Part shown: one piece after another, positions 8,259-16,929 of the stretch
Layout: each line of letters opens with the position of its first letter
Numbering within the stretch: position 1 is the first letter of the stretch
Assembly: GCA_945949875.1 (NCBI GenBank)
Contig: CAMFGH010000014.1
Location: 1-40,773 of the forward strand
DNA length: 40,773 bases
Reading direction: 5' to 3'
Source: an uncultured bacterium
GTDB taxonomy: Bacteria > Bacillota > Clostridia > Lachnospirales > Lachnospiraceae
Translations under genes and position numbers: made by a program
Notes under the pieces: generated by a model
Seen by the model: the letters and a program-made list of their open reading frames with translations, nothing else
Told to the model about the DNA's origin: nothing
The model's database searches: none

Positions 8259-10889
8259 ATGTCGGAGCAGACTATAGCAATTGGGGACACGGAAAAGGCT
8301 AAACTGCAGAAGATGCAGAATAAGATTTGCCGTGTCAGTAAGGTGTTTGGCTGCTGTTTTGGGAAAGATGGGAAAAGACTGACAGAAATGTCAGGAAATA
8401 CTGAGGATTTGAAAAGAATATCAAAATTGATACCTCTTGAGAACATTTCTGAAATGGTGGCTAATATTCAGAAAAGCAGCATGGAAGAGCTGATGGTGGA
8501 AGATACGGTTTATCCGTGGCTGAAATTTGCTGCAATTGATATCAAAAGCATAGGTGGTGCCATGCTTACCTGGATTTTTGGAGCAATTTTGGAAGATATG
8601 GCGGATGACCCTTCTGAGGTTGCAGATTTTCAGGAGAAAACAGTTTCAGACAGCTTTTATTTTTCTCTGGACCTGATACTGGACAGTTGTCGAATGATTT
8701 TAGGCAACCAGCTGTCAAAAGTAGAAGCAGAGGCTGAGAGTATAAAGTGCAGGTCTTCCGAAGAGGAGATGGGACAAACTCTTAAGAAAATGGAAGCCAT
8801 GACAGAAGTCGTGCAGCTTTTGGAACGGGATGATGAGATTGAGCTTATCATGTCTGATTTCTTGAAAATAGCTGGGAAATATCTGGCTGTCAGCAATGCA
8901 AAAATTTATCAGAGGCATTATCATTCCGCAGGAATCGATCTGATCACAGAATGGAATCATTCCATTGATGAAGTGGAAGATGAATCTATTATCGAGATAT
9001 TAAAAGGGGAAGACTGGAAAAAAGATAACATTGTCATTGTGTCATCTACCACACCGGTCGAAGTGGCTACCAAAAACACAATGGAAAGAATGGGGATTTC
9101 TGCATTTACCATTTTACCTATTTTTATCCATGGCCGGGTCAGTATGTATGTCACTTTTGAGGAAAAGAAGGCTGATAAGGTATGGTCCACAGATGACATC
9201 TGCTTTATGAGTGATACGGTGAAGGTGCTTCAATCCATCATTACCAAGCGTGTTCAGAAAAATTCCCTGGCCAGCTCTTATGAATCTTTGGAAACGGTGC
9301 TGAATAATGTGGGATGTGGCATTTATGTGTGTGATAAAGCAAACGGGGAACTTCTTTTTATCAACAACTATATGCGTAAAATGTTCCCGAAAGAGATTAA
9401 GGAAGGAAAACTGGATACGATTTTCGGACAGCTGAGAAAACCCGGACAAGAAAAAGGCTCCTATGAATTTCACTATTTTGAACGATCTGCCTGGTATAAT
9501 TTCAATTATACCAGTCTGACCTGGATGGATGGAAGAAAAGTATATCTCAGTTTTGTATATGATATTACAGATAAAAAGGAATATCAGAGAAAGATTGAAC
9601 AGCAGGCATATACAGATTTTCTGACGGGTTTGTTTAACAGAATGTGCTGTGAGCGTGATCTGGCAAGAATGGTTGATACAGCCAAAAATGAAGGAACCAG
9701 GGGTGCTATTTTATATCTGGACCTGGATGATTTTAAGCATATCAATGATGGTCTGGGACATCAGTATGGAGATGTACTGTTGCGGGCCATTGCCCATAGT
9801 ATACAGAGAATTGCGGGGATTACAGATACCTGCTACCGAATGGGTGGAGATGAATTTGTCATTGTGATTCCACCAAGCAGCTATGATGAATGTGACCGGA
9901 TCATTGAGGAGATACATGACGTATTTTCCAAACCATGGTTTCTGAAGGATACGGACTATTACTGTACCATGAGTATGGGTGTAGTAACCTTTCCGGATGA
10001 TGGAGACAATGTGGATGATCTGATCAAAAAAGCAGATATATCCATGTATGATGCGAAGAAGAGTGGTAAGAACAGAGTCGCAAAATACGATTCCGACAGC
10101 GGAGCATCCTCCAACAGACGTCTCAGCATGGAAAAGAATATGCGTGATGCTACAGTAAAGGGCTGCGGAGAGTTTGAACTTTACTATCAGCCGATTATTG
10201 ATGTCACACTGGAGGGAAACCCCTGTACAGGTGCAGAGGCATTGGTCCGCTGGAATAATGATGAAATGGGATTTGTCCCTCCGGCAGACTTTATTCCGCT
10301 GGCAGAATATCTGGGACTGATCAATCCGATTGGAGATTACATATTGGAACAGGCCTGTACAGCTTGCAGGGGCTGGAATGCCCATGGCCATCCAAATTAT
10401 AAAGTAAATGTCAATCTTTCCGTCATTCAGCTTTTACAGCCGGACATTGTGGACAAGGTTAGAGCAGCTTTAGAAAAATCCGGATTGAATCCCCATAATC
10501 TGACACTGGAAGTGACAGAAAGTCTTGCCATAAATGATATGAAGAAAATGAGAGAAGTAATAGATGCCATCAAAGCTCTTGGCGTCAGAGTTGCACTGGA
10601 TGATTTTGGTACCGGTTATTCTTCCCTCAGTCATATCCGAGAGATACCATTAGATGTGATCAAAGTGGATCAGGGATTTGTAAGAGAGCTGGCCGAGGAT
10701 AGTTTCTCCCAGGCATTTGTTAAAATGATCGCAGAGCTGGCGCAGACATTAGGCCTTCAGGTTTGTGTGGAGGGTATCGAAACGGAAGAACAGTTCCGGG
10801 TGCTGGATGGCATGAATGTAAAAATGATTCAGGGATATTACTTCGACAGGCCCATGTGTCAGGCAGAGTTTGAAAAGAAGTATGTATAA
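8259..10889 (+). CDS. GAF/PAS-linked GGDEF-EAL protein (cyclic di-GMP turnover)
   Basis: An 876-residue signalling protein. The first ~180 residues are an N-terminal region I do not recognise; then come a GAF-like domain (about 187-335), a PAS-like domain (about 340-450), a GGDEF diguanylate cyclase domain with intact GGDEF at residues 529-533, and an EAL phosphodiesterase domain with EAL at 660-662, VNLSVIQ, EVTES, DDFGTGYSSL, KVDQGF and VEGIE. Both active sites look complete, so it could make and break cyclic di-GMP. The inhibitory RxxD site just before GGDEF is not conserved (GITD). No transmembrane segment is evident, so it is probably cytosolic. The start ATG at 8259 follows TTGGAGG by eight bases. 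It appears monocistronic. Confidence 0.93.
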   Translation: MSEQTIAIGDTEKAKLQKMQNKICRVSKVFGCCFGKDGKRLTEMSGNTEDLKRISKLIPLENISEMVANIQKSSMEELMVEDTVYPWLKFAAIDIKSIGGAMLTWIFGAILEDMADDPSEVADFQEKTVSDSFYFSLDLILDSCRMILGNQLSKVEAEAESIKCRSSEEEMGQTLKKMEAMTEVVQLLERDDEIELIMSDFLKIAGKYLAVSNAKIYQRHYHSAGIDLITEWNHSIDEVEDESIIEILKGEDWKKDNIVIVSSTTPVEVATKNTMERMGISAFTILPIFIHGRVSMYVTFEEKKADKVWSTDDICFMSDTVKVLQSIITKRVQKNSLASSYESLETVLNNVGCGIYVCDKANGELLFINNYMRKMFPKEIKEGKLDTIFGQLRKPGQEKGSYEFHYFERSAWYNFNYTSLTWMDGRKVYLSFVYDITDKKEYQRKIEQQAYTDFLTGLFNRMCCERDLARMVDTAKNEGTRGAILYLDLDDFKHINDGLGHQYGDVLLRAIAHSIQRIAGITDTCYRMGGDEFVIVIPPSSYDECDRIIEEIHDVFSKPWFLKDTDYYCTMSMGVVTFPDDGDNVDDLIKKADISMYDAKKSGKNRVAKYDSDSGASSNRRLSMEKNMRDATVKGCGEFELYYQPIIDVTLEGNPCTGAEALVRWNNDEMGFVPPADFIPLAEYLGLINPIGDYILEQACTACRGWNAHGHPNYKVNVNLSVIQLLQPDIVDKVRAALEKSGLNPHNLTLEVTESLAINDMKKMREVIDAIKALGVRVALDDFGTGYSSLSHIREIPLDVIKVDQGFVRELAEDSFSQAFVKMIAELAQTLGLQVCVEGIETEEQFRVLDGMNVKMIQGYYFDRPMCQAEFEKKYV

Positions 10890-10904
10890 TAAGAACTGGA
10901 GAGA

Positions 10905-10970
10905 TACATAGAAAAGAAGTGTCAAGAAGTGCATAGAAAAGAAGTATTAAGAAATGCATAGAAAAATATC
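10905..10970 (+). repeat. 25-bp tandem repeat (2.6 copies) before the IMP cyclohydrolase gene
   Basis: Units begin at 10905, 10930 and 10955, each starting with T(A/G)CATAGAAAAGAAGT or a close variant; the first two are 25 bases long. The end of the preceding gene (TGAAAAGAAGTATG, from 10871) resembles the unit, suggesting the array grew from the 3' end of that gene. It is A/G-rich and non-coding. Confidence 0.75.
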
Positions 10971-10995
10971 GAGTAGTTTATACGGAGGAAAGAGC

Positions 10996-11712
10996 ATGGA
11001 AATGAAACAGTTAGGTCAGGAATTGGCATCCACATCCTATCCGGGACGAGGTATCGTAATTGGAAAGACACCGGATGGAAAGCATGCAGTGGCAGCATAC
11101 TTTATTATGGGAAGAAGCGAGAACAGCCGGAATCGGATTTTTGTGGAAGACGGTGAAGGTATCCGTACACAGGCTTTCGACCCTTCGAAGCTGAGCGATC
11201 CCAGCCTTATCATATATGCTCCGGTACGGGTACTTGGAAACAAAACCATCGTAACCAATGGAGATCAGACCGATACCATATACGAACTGATGAAAGAAGG
11301 AAAGACATTTGAGCAGTCTCTCCGCACCAGAGAGTTTGAGCCGGATGGCCCCAATTATACGCCCAGAATTTCCGGCATCATGAATATCGAGAATGGACAC
11401 TTTAATTTTGCAATGTCCATTTTGAAAAGCAGTAATGGTGATCCTTCCGGATGTAACCGCTATACCTTTGCTTATGAGAATCCGAAAGCAGGGGAAGGAC
11501 GCTTTATTCATACTTATATGGAAGATGGAAATCCTCTTCCCAGTTTTGAAGGAGAACCAACCTGGATCAATATAGAAGACCTTTCTATTGACGATTTTGC
11601 AAACCTGGTTTGGGAAAACTTAAATGAAGATAATAAAGTATCTTTATTTGTACGCTATATCGATATTGAAACAGGTAAATATGAAAGCAGAATTATCAAT
11701 AAAAATAAATGA
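10996..11712 (+). CDS. purO: IMP cyclohydrolase, PurO-like
   Basis: A 238-residue protein that resembles the archaeal-type IMP cyclohydrolase family (PF07826), which closes the ring of FAICAR to give IMP, the last step of purine synthesis. Supporting residues are the N-terminal YPGRGIVIGKTPDGKHAVAAY strand pattern, FIMGRSENSRNRIF, and PNYTPRISGIM. Context is strong: 15 bases downstream is a gene for AICAR formyltransferase that lacks the cyclohydrolase domain normally fused in bacterial PurH, so this protein would supply the missing activity. The start ATG follows GGAGGAAAG; an upstream in-frame ATG at 10954 falls in the repeat tract. The assignment is by family resemblance and context. Confidence 0.87.
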   Translation: MEMKQLGQELASTSYPGRGIVIGKTPDGKHAVAAYFIMGRSENSRNRIFVEDGEGIRTQAFDPSKLSDPSLIIYAPVRVLGNKTIVTNGDQTDTIYELMKEGKTFEQSLRTREFEPDGPNYTPRISGIMNIENGHFNFAMSILKSSNGDPSGCNRYTFAYENPKAGEGRFIHTYMEDGNPLPSFEGEPTWINIEDLSIDDFANLVWENLNEDNKVSLFVRYIDIETGKYESRIINKNK

Positions 11713-11727
11713 GAAAGGAATCTTTAG

Positions 11728-12906
11728 ATGAACGAATTAGAATTGAAATATGGCTGTAACCCCAATCAGAAACCATCCCGTATTTTTATGGAAGATGGCA
11801 GCGATCTTCCGATTCAGGTATTAAACGGAAAACCGGGGTATATCAATTTTCTGGATGCGTTTAACGGATACCAGTTGGTGAAAGAATTAAAGAAAGCAAC
11901 CGGGCTTCCGGCAGCCACATCTTTTAAACATGTTTCACCGGCAGGTGCAGCAGTAGGACTTCCGTTAACTGAAGTGGAGAAAAAGATATACTGGGTGGAT
12001 GAATCCATTGAAATGACTCCCCTTGCCAATGCATACGCCAGAGCAAGAGGTGCAGACAGAATGTCTTCTTTCGGAGATTTCATTTCCTTATCCGATGTGT
12101 GTGATAAAGCCACAGCGCTTCTGATCAAGAAAGAGGTATCCGATGGCGTCATCGCTCCGGGATATGAACCGGAAGCTCTTGAAATCTTAAAAGCAAAGAA
12201 AAAAGGCGGCTATAACGTAATACAGATTGATCCGGATTATGTACCGGCACAGGTGGAACACAAACAGGTTTATGGTGTGACCTTTGAGCAGGGGAGAAAT
12301 GAATTAAACATTGATCGGGATTTTCTGTCCAATATGGTGACAGAAAATAAAGAGATACCGGACAGCGCCAAGATTGATCTGATCATTGCACTGATCACTT
12401 TGAAATATACCCAGTCCAATTCAGTATGCTATGCCAAAGGCGGACAGGCAATCGGTATCGGCGCAGGGCAGCAGTCCCGTATTCACTGTACCCGTCTTGC
12501 AGGAACCAAAGCAGATAACTGGTATCTGCGCCAGGCACCACAGGTGCTTTCACTGGAGTTCGTAGATGGCATCGGACGGGCAGACAGAGACAATTCCATT
12601 GATTTGTATATTGGCGACGAATATGAAGATGTTCTGGCAGAAGGAACCTGGCAGAAATTCTTTAAGGTAAAACCACCGGTATTTACCAGAGAAGAAAAGA
12701 AAGCATGGCTGGCAGGAAACACCGATGTGGCTCTTGGCTCGGATGCGTTCTTCCCATTTGGAGATAATATTGAAAGAGCCCATAAAAGTGGTGTAAAATA
12801 TGTAGCACAGCCTGGTGGTTCCATCCGGGATGATCATGTGATTGAGACCTGTAATAAATATGGCATCGCTATGTGCTTTACAGGAATTCGGTTATTCCAC
12901 CACTAA
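11728..12906 (+). CDS. purH: AICAR formyltransferase, stand-alone
   Basis: Transfers a formyl group from 10-formyl-tetrahydrofolate to AICAR, giving FAICAR. It has 392 residues and covers only the AICARFT part; standard bacterial PurH is about 510-530 residues because of an N-terminal MGS-like cyclohydrolase domain, absent here. The catalytic Lys-His pair is visible in SFKHVSPAGAAVG, with SNSVCYAKGGQAIGIGAGQQSR and SDAFFPFGDN further on, and the C-terminus VAQPGGSIRDD...GIAMCFTGIRLFHH is the canonical end. The gene starts 15 bases after the PurO-like gene, with AAAGGAAT as ribosome site, so the two are almost certainly co-expressed. Confidence 0.95.
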   Translation: MNELELKYGCNPNQKPSRIFMEDGSDLPIQVLNGKPGYINFLDAFNGYQLVKELKKATGLPAATSFKHVSPAGAAVGLPLTEVEKKIYWVDESIEMTPLANAYARARGADRMSSFGDFISLSDVCDKATALLIKKEVSDGVIAPGYEPEALEILKAKKKGGYNVIQIDPDYVPAQVEHKQVYGVTFEQGRNELNIDRDFLSNMVTENKEIPDSAKIDLIIALITLKYTQSNSVCYAKGGQAIGIGAGQQSRIHCTRLAGTKADNWYLRQAPQVLSLEFVDGIGRADRDNSIDLYIGDEYEDVLAEGTWQKFFKVKPPVFTREEKKAWLAGNTDVALGSDAFFPFGDNIERAHKSGVKYVAQPGGSIRDDHVIETCNKYGIAMCFTGIRLFHH

Positions 12907-12955
12907 TTGCATATATAGAATTTGCAATAGAATGACATAAATGAGGAGTATTATG

Positions 12956-14659
12956 ATGAGTGAAGAAGTAAAAGAAGTAATGGACGAGAAGGAAGAAAAA
13001 GAGGTAGTCAGCAAAAACTTTATTGAACAGGCCATCGAAAAGGATCTGGCAGAGGGGGTATACGATCATGTGATGACCAGATTCCCACCGGAACCAAACG
13101 GATATCTGCATATCGGACATGCCAAAAGTATTTTACTCAATTACGGTCTGGCACAGGAGTATGGCGGCAAATTTAATATGCGTTTTGATGATACGAACCC
13201 TACAAAGGAAAAGACAGAGTTCGTAGAATCCATTATAGCCGATGTAAAATGGCTGGGAGCCGATTTTGAAGACAGGCTTTATTTTGCATCCAACTATTTT
13301 GAAAAGATGTACGAGGGTGCTGTGAAGTTGATCAAAAAAGGAAAGGCCTATGTTTCCGACCTGACAGCAGAGCAGATGCGTGAATACCGGGGGACTTTGA
13401 CAGAGCCCGGAAAAGAGGACCCAAACAGAAACCGGAGCATCGAAGAAAATCTGGCCCTGTTTGAGGATATGAAAAACGGCAAATTTGCGGACGGTGAAAA
13501 AACACTTCGTGCCAAAATCGATATGGCATCTCCCAATATGAATATGAGAGATCCGATCATCTATCGTGTGGCTCATATGACCCATCATAATACCGGAGAT
13601 AAATGGTGTATTTATCCGATGTATGATTTTGCCCATCCAATCGAGGATGCGGAAGAGGGTGTTACCCACTCTATCTGTACCCTGGAGTTTGAAGACCACA
13701 GACCGCTTTATGACTGGGTGGTAAGAGAACTGGAATATCCGCAGCCTCCAAGACAGATTGAGTTTGCTAAAATGTATTTAACCAATGTGGTTACCGGAAA
13801 GAGATATATCAAGAAACTGGTTGAGGATGGTATCGTAGACGGATGGGATGATCCCCGTCTGGTATCCATTGCCGCTCTTCGAAGAAGAGGATTTACTCCG
13901 GATTCCATCAAGATGTTTGTGGATCTCTGCGGTGTCTCCAAGGCCAATTCTTCCGCTGAATATTCCATGCTGGAGTACTGTATCCGGGAAGATCTGAAGC
14001 TGAAAAAACCACGTATCATGGCAGCACTGGATCCAATCAAACTGATAATCGATAATTATCCGGAGGATCAGATCGAAGAACTGGAAGTGGTAAACAACCT
14101 GGAAAATCCGGAACTGGGAAGCAGAAAAGTTCCCTTTGGAAAGGTTCTGTATATTGACCGGGAAGATTTTATGGAAGAACCACCGAAGAAATATTTCCGT
14201 CTGTTTCCGGGCAATGAGGTGCGCTTAATGCACGCTTACTTCGTAAAATGTACCGGATGTGTGAAAGATGCCGATGGAAATGTGACAGAGGTTCACTGTA
14301 CCTACGATCCTGCAAGCAAGGGCGGTAACAGCCCGGATGGCAGAAAAGTAAAGGGAACCATTCACTGGGTAAATGCCTCTACTGCACTGCAGGCTGAAGT
14401 GAGACTTTATGAAAACATTATTGATGAAGAAAAAGGCGTTTACAATGAAGATGGCAGCCTGAATCTGAATCCAAATTCATTGACAGTACTGAAAAACTGT
14501 TACATTGAGCCAAGTCTGAAAGACGCAAAGCCATACGATAGTTTTCAGTTTGTCCGTCAGGGCTTTTTCTGCGTAGACTGCAAGGACTCCAAACCGGGTG
14601 CACCTGTGTTTAACAGAATCGTATCCTTAAAGAGTTCCTTTGTACTGCCGAAGAAATAA
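12956..14659 (+). CDS. glnS: Glutamine-tRNA ligase (GlnRS)
   Basis: Class I synthetase charging tRNA-Gln directly with glutamine. It has 567 residues. The class I HIGH motif is in [16 protein letters not shown], followed by [13 protein letters not shown], and VDGWDDPRL and ALRRRGFTP mark the catalytic and stem-contact region; the C-terminal half is the beta-barrel anticodon-binding part. The KMSKS-equivalent (usually around MSKRKL) reads [10 protein letters not shown], so it is diverged. ATG codons occur at 12953 and 12956; the second has better spacing (7 bases) from GGAG. An N-terminal stretch rich in Glu/Lys precedes the catalytic core. A GlnRS next to a GatCAB operon implies that GatCAB may mainly serve asparagine. 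Confidence 0.96.
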   Translation: MSEEVKEVMDEKEEKEVVSKNFIEQAIEKDLAEGVYDHVMTRFPPEPNGYLHIGHAKSILLNYGLAQEYGGKFNMRFDDTNPTKEKTEFVESIIADVKWLGADFEDRLYFASNYFEKMYEGAVKLIKKGKAYVSDLTAEQMREYRGTLTEPGKEDPNRNRSIEENLALFEDMKNGKFADGEKTLRAKIDMASPNMNMRDPIIYRVAHMTHHNTGDKWCIYPMYDFAHPIEDAEEGVTHSICTLEFEDHRPLYDWVVRELEYPQPPRQIEFAKMYLTNVVTGKRYIKKLVEDGIVDGWDDPRLVSIAALRRRGFTPDSIKMFVDLCGVSKANSSAEYSMLEYCIREDLKLKKPRIMAALDPIKLIIDNYPEDQIEELEVVNNLENPELGSRKVPFGKVLYIDREDFMEEPPKKYFRLFPGNEVRLMHAYFVKCTGCVKDADGNVTEVHCTYDPASKGGNSPDGRKVKGTIHWVNASTALQAEVRLYENIIDEEKGVYNEDGSLNLNPNSLTVLKNCYIEPSLKDAKPYDSFQFVRQGFFCVDCKDSKPGAPVFNRIVSLKSSFVLPKK

Positions 14660-14682
14660 AATAATTAAGAAGAGGAAAAAAC

Positions 14683-15537
14683 ATGTCTGGGTTACTATCA
14701 GGATTAGGTTCTTTTGGTCTGGAAGGACTGGAAGATATGGAGTTATTTGAAGAAGAAAAAAAACAGGAAAAAACGGTGGAGGCGGAAAAAGCACAGAAGC
14801 CGGAAGTGAAGGAAGAGGAATATTTATTCGATAAAACCTTCCAGTGCCCTGTGTGCGACAAGAAAGTCACCGCCAGAACCATACGTACCGGTAAAGTACG
14901 TCTGATCGGGGCAGATCCGGATATGAGACCCAGATATGAGCAGACAGATCCGCTGAAATATGATGTCATCATGTGTGATAGATGTGGATTTACTGCCCTT
15001 ACCAGATTTTTTACCTATATGACACCAACCCAGAAAAAGGCCATTAAAGAAAAAATCAGCCAGAATTTCAAAGCACCTGAGGTAAAGGCAACTTATACCT
15101 ATGAAGAAGCACTTGAACGGTATAAAATGGCCCTTGCCTGCAGTATCATCAAAGGGGCAAAGGCCAGTGAAAAGGCCTATATCTGTTTGAAAATGGGATG
15201 GCTTTGCAGAAGCTACGGGGAGTCACTGGATAAAAAGACTCCCGGTTATGCGAATATGAAAAAGGAAATCGATGAAATGGAAAATGCATTCCTTCATAAT
15301 GCGCTGGATGGGTTTGTGGCAGCGGTTGCCTCAGAAAATTTCCCAATCTGCGGTATGGATGAAGTGACTGTTGATTACCTGATGGCAACCCTTGCAGCAC
15401 GGTTTGGCAAATATGATGTTGCTTCCAAACTGATTTCCTCTGTGTTGTCGTCTCATTCTGCGAATTCCAGGATGAAGGACAGAGCGAGAGATTTAAAGGA
15501 GCAGGTGCTGCTGAAAATAAGAGAGCAGGGAGAATAA
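14683..15537 (+). CDS. DUF2225 zinc-binding-type protein
   Basis: A 284-residue cytosolic protein. The first 45 residues are low-complexity and acidic/lysine-rich (EEEKKQEKTVEAEKAQK). Then come two CxxC pairs, CPVC and CDRC, about 45 residues apart, that look like a zinc-binding domain as in DUF2225 proteins, with RPRYEQTDPLKYDVIMC between them. The remainder is helical with repeat-like (TPR-type) character (ALERYKMALACSIIKGA...SEKAYICLKMGWLCRSYG). The biological role of the family is not established. Start is ATG 14683 with AGAGGAAAAAA upstream; it lies 23 bases after glnS and may be co-transcribed with it. Confidence 0.85.
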   Translation: MSGLLSGLGSFGLEGLEDMELFEEEKKQEKTVEAEKAQKPEVKEEEYLFDKTFQCPVCDKKVTARTIRTGKVRLIGADPDMRPRYEQTDPLKYDVIMCDRCGFTALTRFFTYMTPTQKKAIKEKISQNFKAPEVKATYTYEEALERYKMALACSIIKGAKASEKAYICLKMGWLCRSYGESLDKKTPGYANMKKEIDEMENAFLHNALDGFVAAVASENFPICGMDEVTVDYLMATLAARFGKYDVASKLISSVLSSHSANSRMKDRARDLKEQVLLKIREQGE

Positions 15538-15565
15538 AATCTTAGGATTTTATCAACACTTTTTG
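15534..15565 (+). terminator. Weak terminator-like hairpin after the DUF2225 gene
   Basis: ATAAAATC (15534-15541) and GATTTTAT (15546-15553) form an A/T-rich stem with TTAG loop, overlapping the stop codon, followed by CAACACTTTTTG. The stem is weak and the T-run is displaced. It lies between this gene and the convergent tetR-family gene; the rest of the 137-base gap shows nothing clear. Confidence 0.35.
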
Positions 15566-15674
15566 TCCTATAACACGATTTTATTGACAATATTTGCAAA
15601 GAATGAATTACTATTTGGGAAGATGAAAATGTTACATAAAATGCAAGGGAACCTAATAAACGGAACAAATGAAC

Positions 15675-16286
15675 CTACAGATTCTTTTGAACAACAAGCG
15701 ATTCCATGAGAGAGATGTAGGCCATATTTTCCTCGTAGAGCATCTCTGCGTTAAAGCTGTTGTTGGAGAAGTGGTCCTGCATGTTGTCACGGATGGTGTA
15801 TTTTAACATATTGCAAATCTGTGCAGCAGTGGTTTCATCCGGGAAGATGGATAAATCCATCTGCTCGTAAATAAGCTGATACAAAGCATTATAGGACTGT
15901 CTTTTCTCTTCGATGGCAAGAAGAGCTTCGCTGACATTTTCTGTTTCACATTTATCCAGAAAACTTTGCATATAAGGATAGTTTTTCAGAATTTGGAGTT
16001 TGGCGCCTTCCATCTGTTTCATGATTTTGAAAAAGTCTGTGGTTTTGGAATCTATGGCGGCTTTTAACTCCATGGTCATATAACGCACGCTGTAATCGTA
16101 AACGAAGGCATAAAGCCCCACTTTTGAGCCAAAATAATGGAATAAAAGACCTTTGGAAATGCCGGCTTCTTTTACCATATCATCGGTACTTGCAAAACGG
16201 TATCCAAATTGTGCAAATATTTTCAGGGCTGCATTGATCATGCGGTCCTGTTTTTCTTTTTTCAGATCAAAAAATTTCTCGTTCAT
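15675..16286 (-). CDS. TetR/AcrR-family transcriptional regulator
   Basis: A 203-residue regulator. The N-terminal helix-turn-helix domain is typical: RMINAALKIFAQFGYRFAST then DDMVKEAGISKGLLFHYFGSK, including the recognition helix ending in the conserved HYFGSK. The C-terminal ~140 residues are a helical ligand-binding domain with no assignable ligand; they include several aromatic and acidic stretches (YPYMQSFLDKCETENV). It is convergent with the DUF2225 gene and divergent from the small membrane protein/uracil permease pair. A promoter with an overlapping palindrome (16379-16391) suggests autoregulation. The target genes and the signal are unknown. Confidence 0.93.
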   Translation of the reverse strand: MNEKFFDLKKEKQDRMINAALKIFAQFGYRFASTDDMVKEAGISKGLLFHYFGSKVGLYAFVYDYSVRYMTMELKAAIDSKTTDFFKIMKQMEGAKLQILKNYPYMQSFLDKCETENVSEALLAIEEKRQSYNALYQLIYEQMDLSIFPDETTAAQICNMLKYTIRDNMQDHFSNNSFNAEMLYEENMAYISLMESLVVQKNL

Positions 16287-16378
16287 GTTGTAACCTGCCC
16301 CTTAAATTCAGTTTGACGTATTCCAATTTCTGCCACTATGGTCTGCTTTTTCAGAACACGATTTTCTCCTGTTCTGTT

Positions 16379-16426
16379 GACTTTGACAGTCGATTACACT
16401 ATACCATATCAAAAAATGAGCTTCAA
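16379..16426 (-). promoter_or_regulatory. Promoter and candidate operator of the tetR-family gene
   Basis: Read on the minus strand, TTGAAG (16426-16421), a 17-base spacer and TATAGT (16403-16398) form a promoter, with a start predicted near 16391. The palindrome GACT-TTGAC-AGTC (16379-16391) lies exactly at that start, where a repressor would block the polymerase. It is a plausible binding site of the TetR protein encoded just downstream. Confidence 0.55.
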
Positions 16427-16578
16427 GATTTTCCTGAAAAAGTTCATAAAAAAAGTAAAAAAGTAAAAATTTCTCTTTTCAATTAGCGGGATTCGTTATA
16501 AGATATTTTGTAATGGTGTGCCATGATGATACCAGGATTTAAAGAAGGGTCAGATTATAGAAAGGGGATTATAGCGCC

Positions 16579-16929
16579 ATGGCAAAGAAATTTGGAAAGT
16601 TTTTATTGTTTACCGCTGTCGCTTCAGCAGCCGCCGCTGGAGTATATTATTTTTTGAAAGAAAAAGATGCTCCAATCATTCCGACCGATGATGAAGATGA
16701 GGATTTTGATGCATTCGGTGATGATCAGGAGGATGCAGAAAGTAACAGAACTTATGTGACTATAACACCGGAAAAACCGACAGAATCTGTAGCAGAAACG
16801 GTTAAGAAAGTCTTCCAGGAAGCAAAAGATACGATAGTAACCAAAGCAGCGTCTATGAAACCTTTTGAAGGTGAAAAAATAGAAGAATTCTTCGATGATG
16901 AAGACGAGGAGGGAGATACGAATGAGTAA
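16579..16929 (+). CDS. Small acidic single-pass membrane protein
   Basis: A 116-residue protein of unknown function. A short basic N-terminus (MAKKFGK) is followed by one hydrophobic segment (about residues 8-26, FLLFTAVASAAAAGVYYFL), then a strongly acidic region (DDEDEDFDAFGDDQEDAE), a Lys-containing amphipathic stretch (TVKKVFQEAKDTIVTKAAS) and a second acidic tail (FFDDEDEEGD). It resembles small DUF-type or YtxH-like anchor proteins of Firmicutes in layout, but I do not assign it. The ribosome site is AAAGGGG and the stop codon overlaps the start of the uracil permease gene by eight bases, so the two are translated from one mRNA. Confidence 0.75.
   Translation: MAKKFGKFLLFTAVASAAAAGVYYFLKEKDAPIIPTDDEDEDFDAFGDDQEDAESNRTYVTITPEKPTESVAETVKKVFQEAKDTIVTKAASMKPFEGEKIEEFFDDEDEEGDTNE

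Noticed and set aside
9711-10391. A 226-codon minus-strand open frame opposite the GGDEF-EAL gene.
   Set aside because: It has no ribosome site or recognisable motif, and the plus strand codes for conserved GGDEF/EAL motifs.
15584-15614. TTGACA with TACTAT 19 bases later on the plus strand, pointing into the tetR-family gene antisense.
   Set aside because: The spacer is long, and there is no gene behind it. An antisense RNA is possible but not supported.
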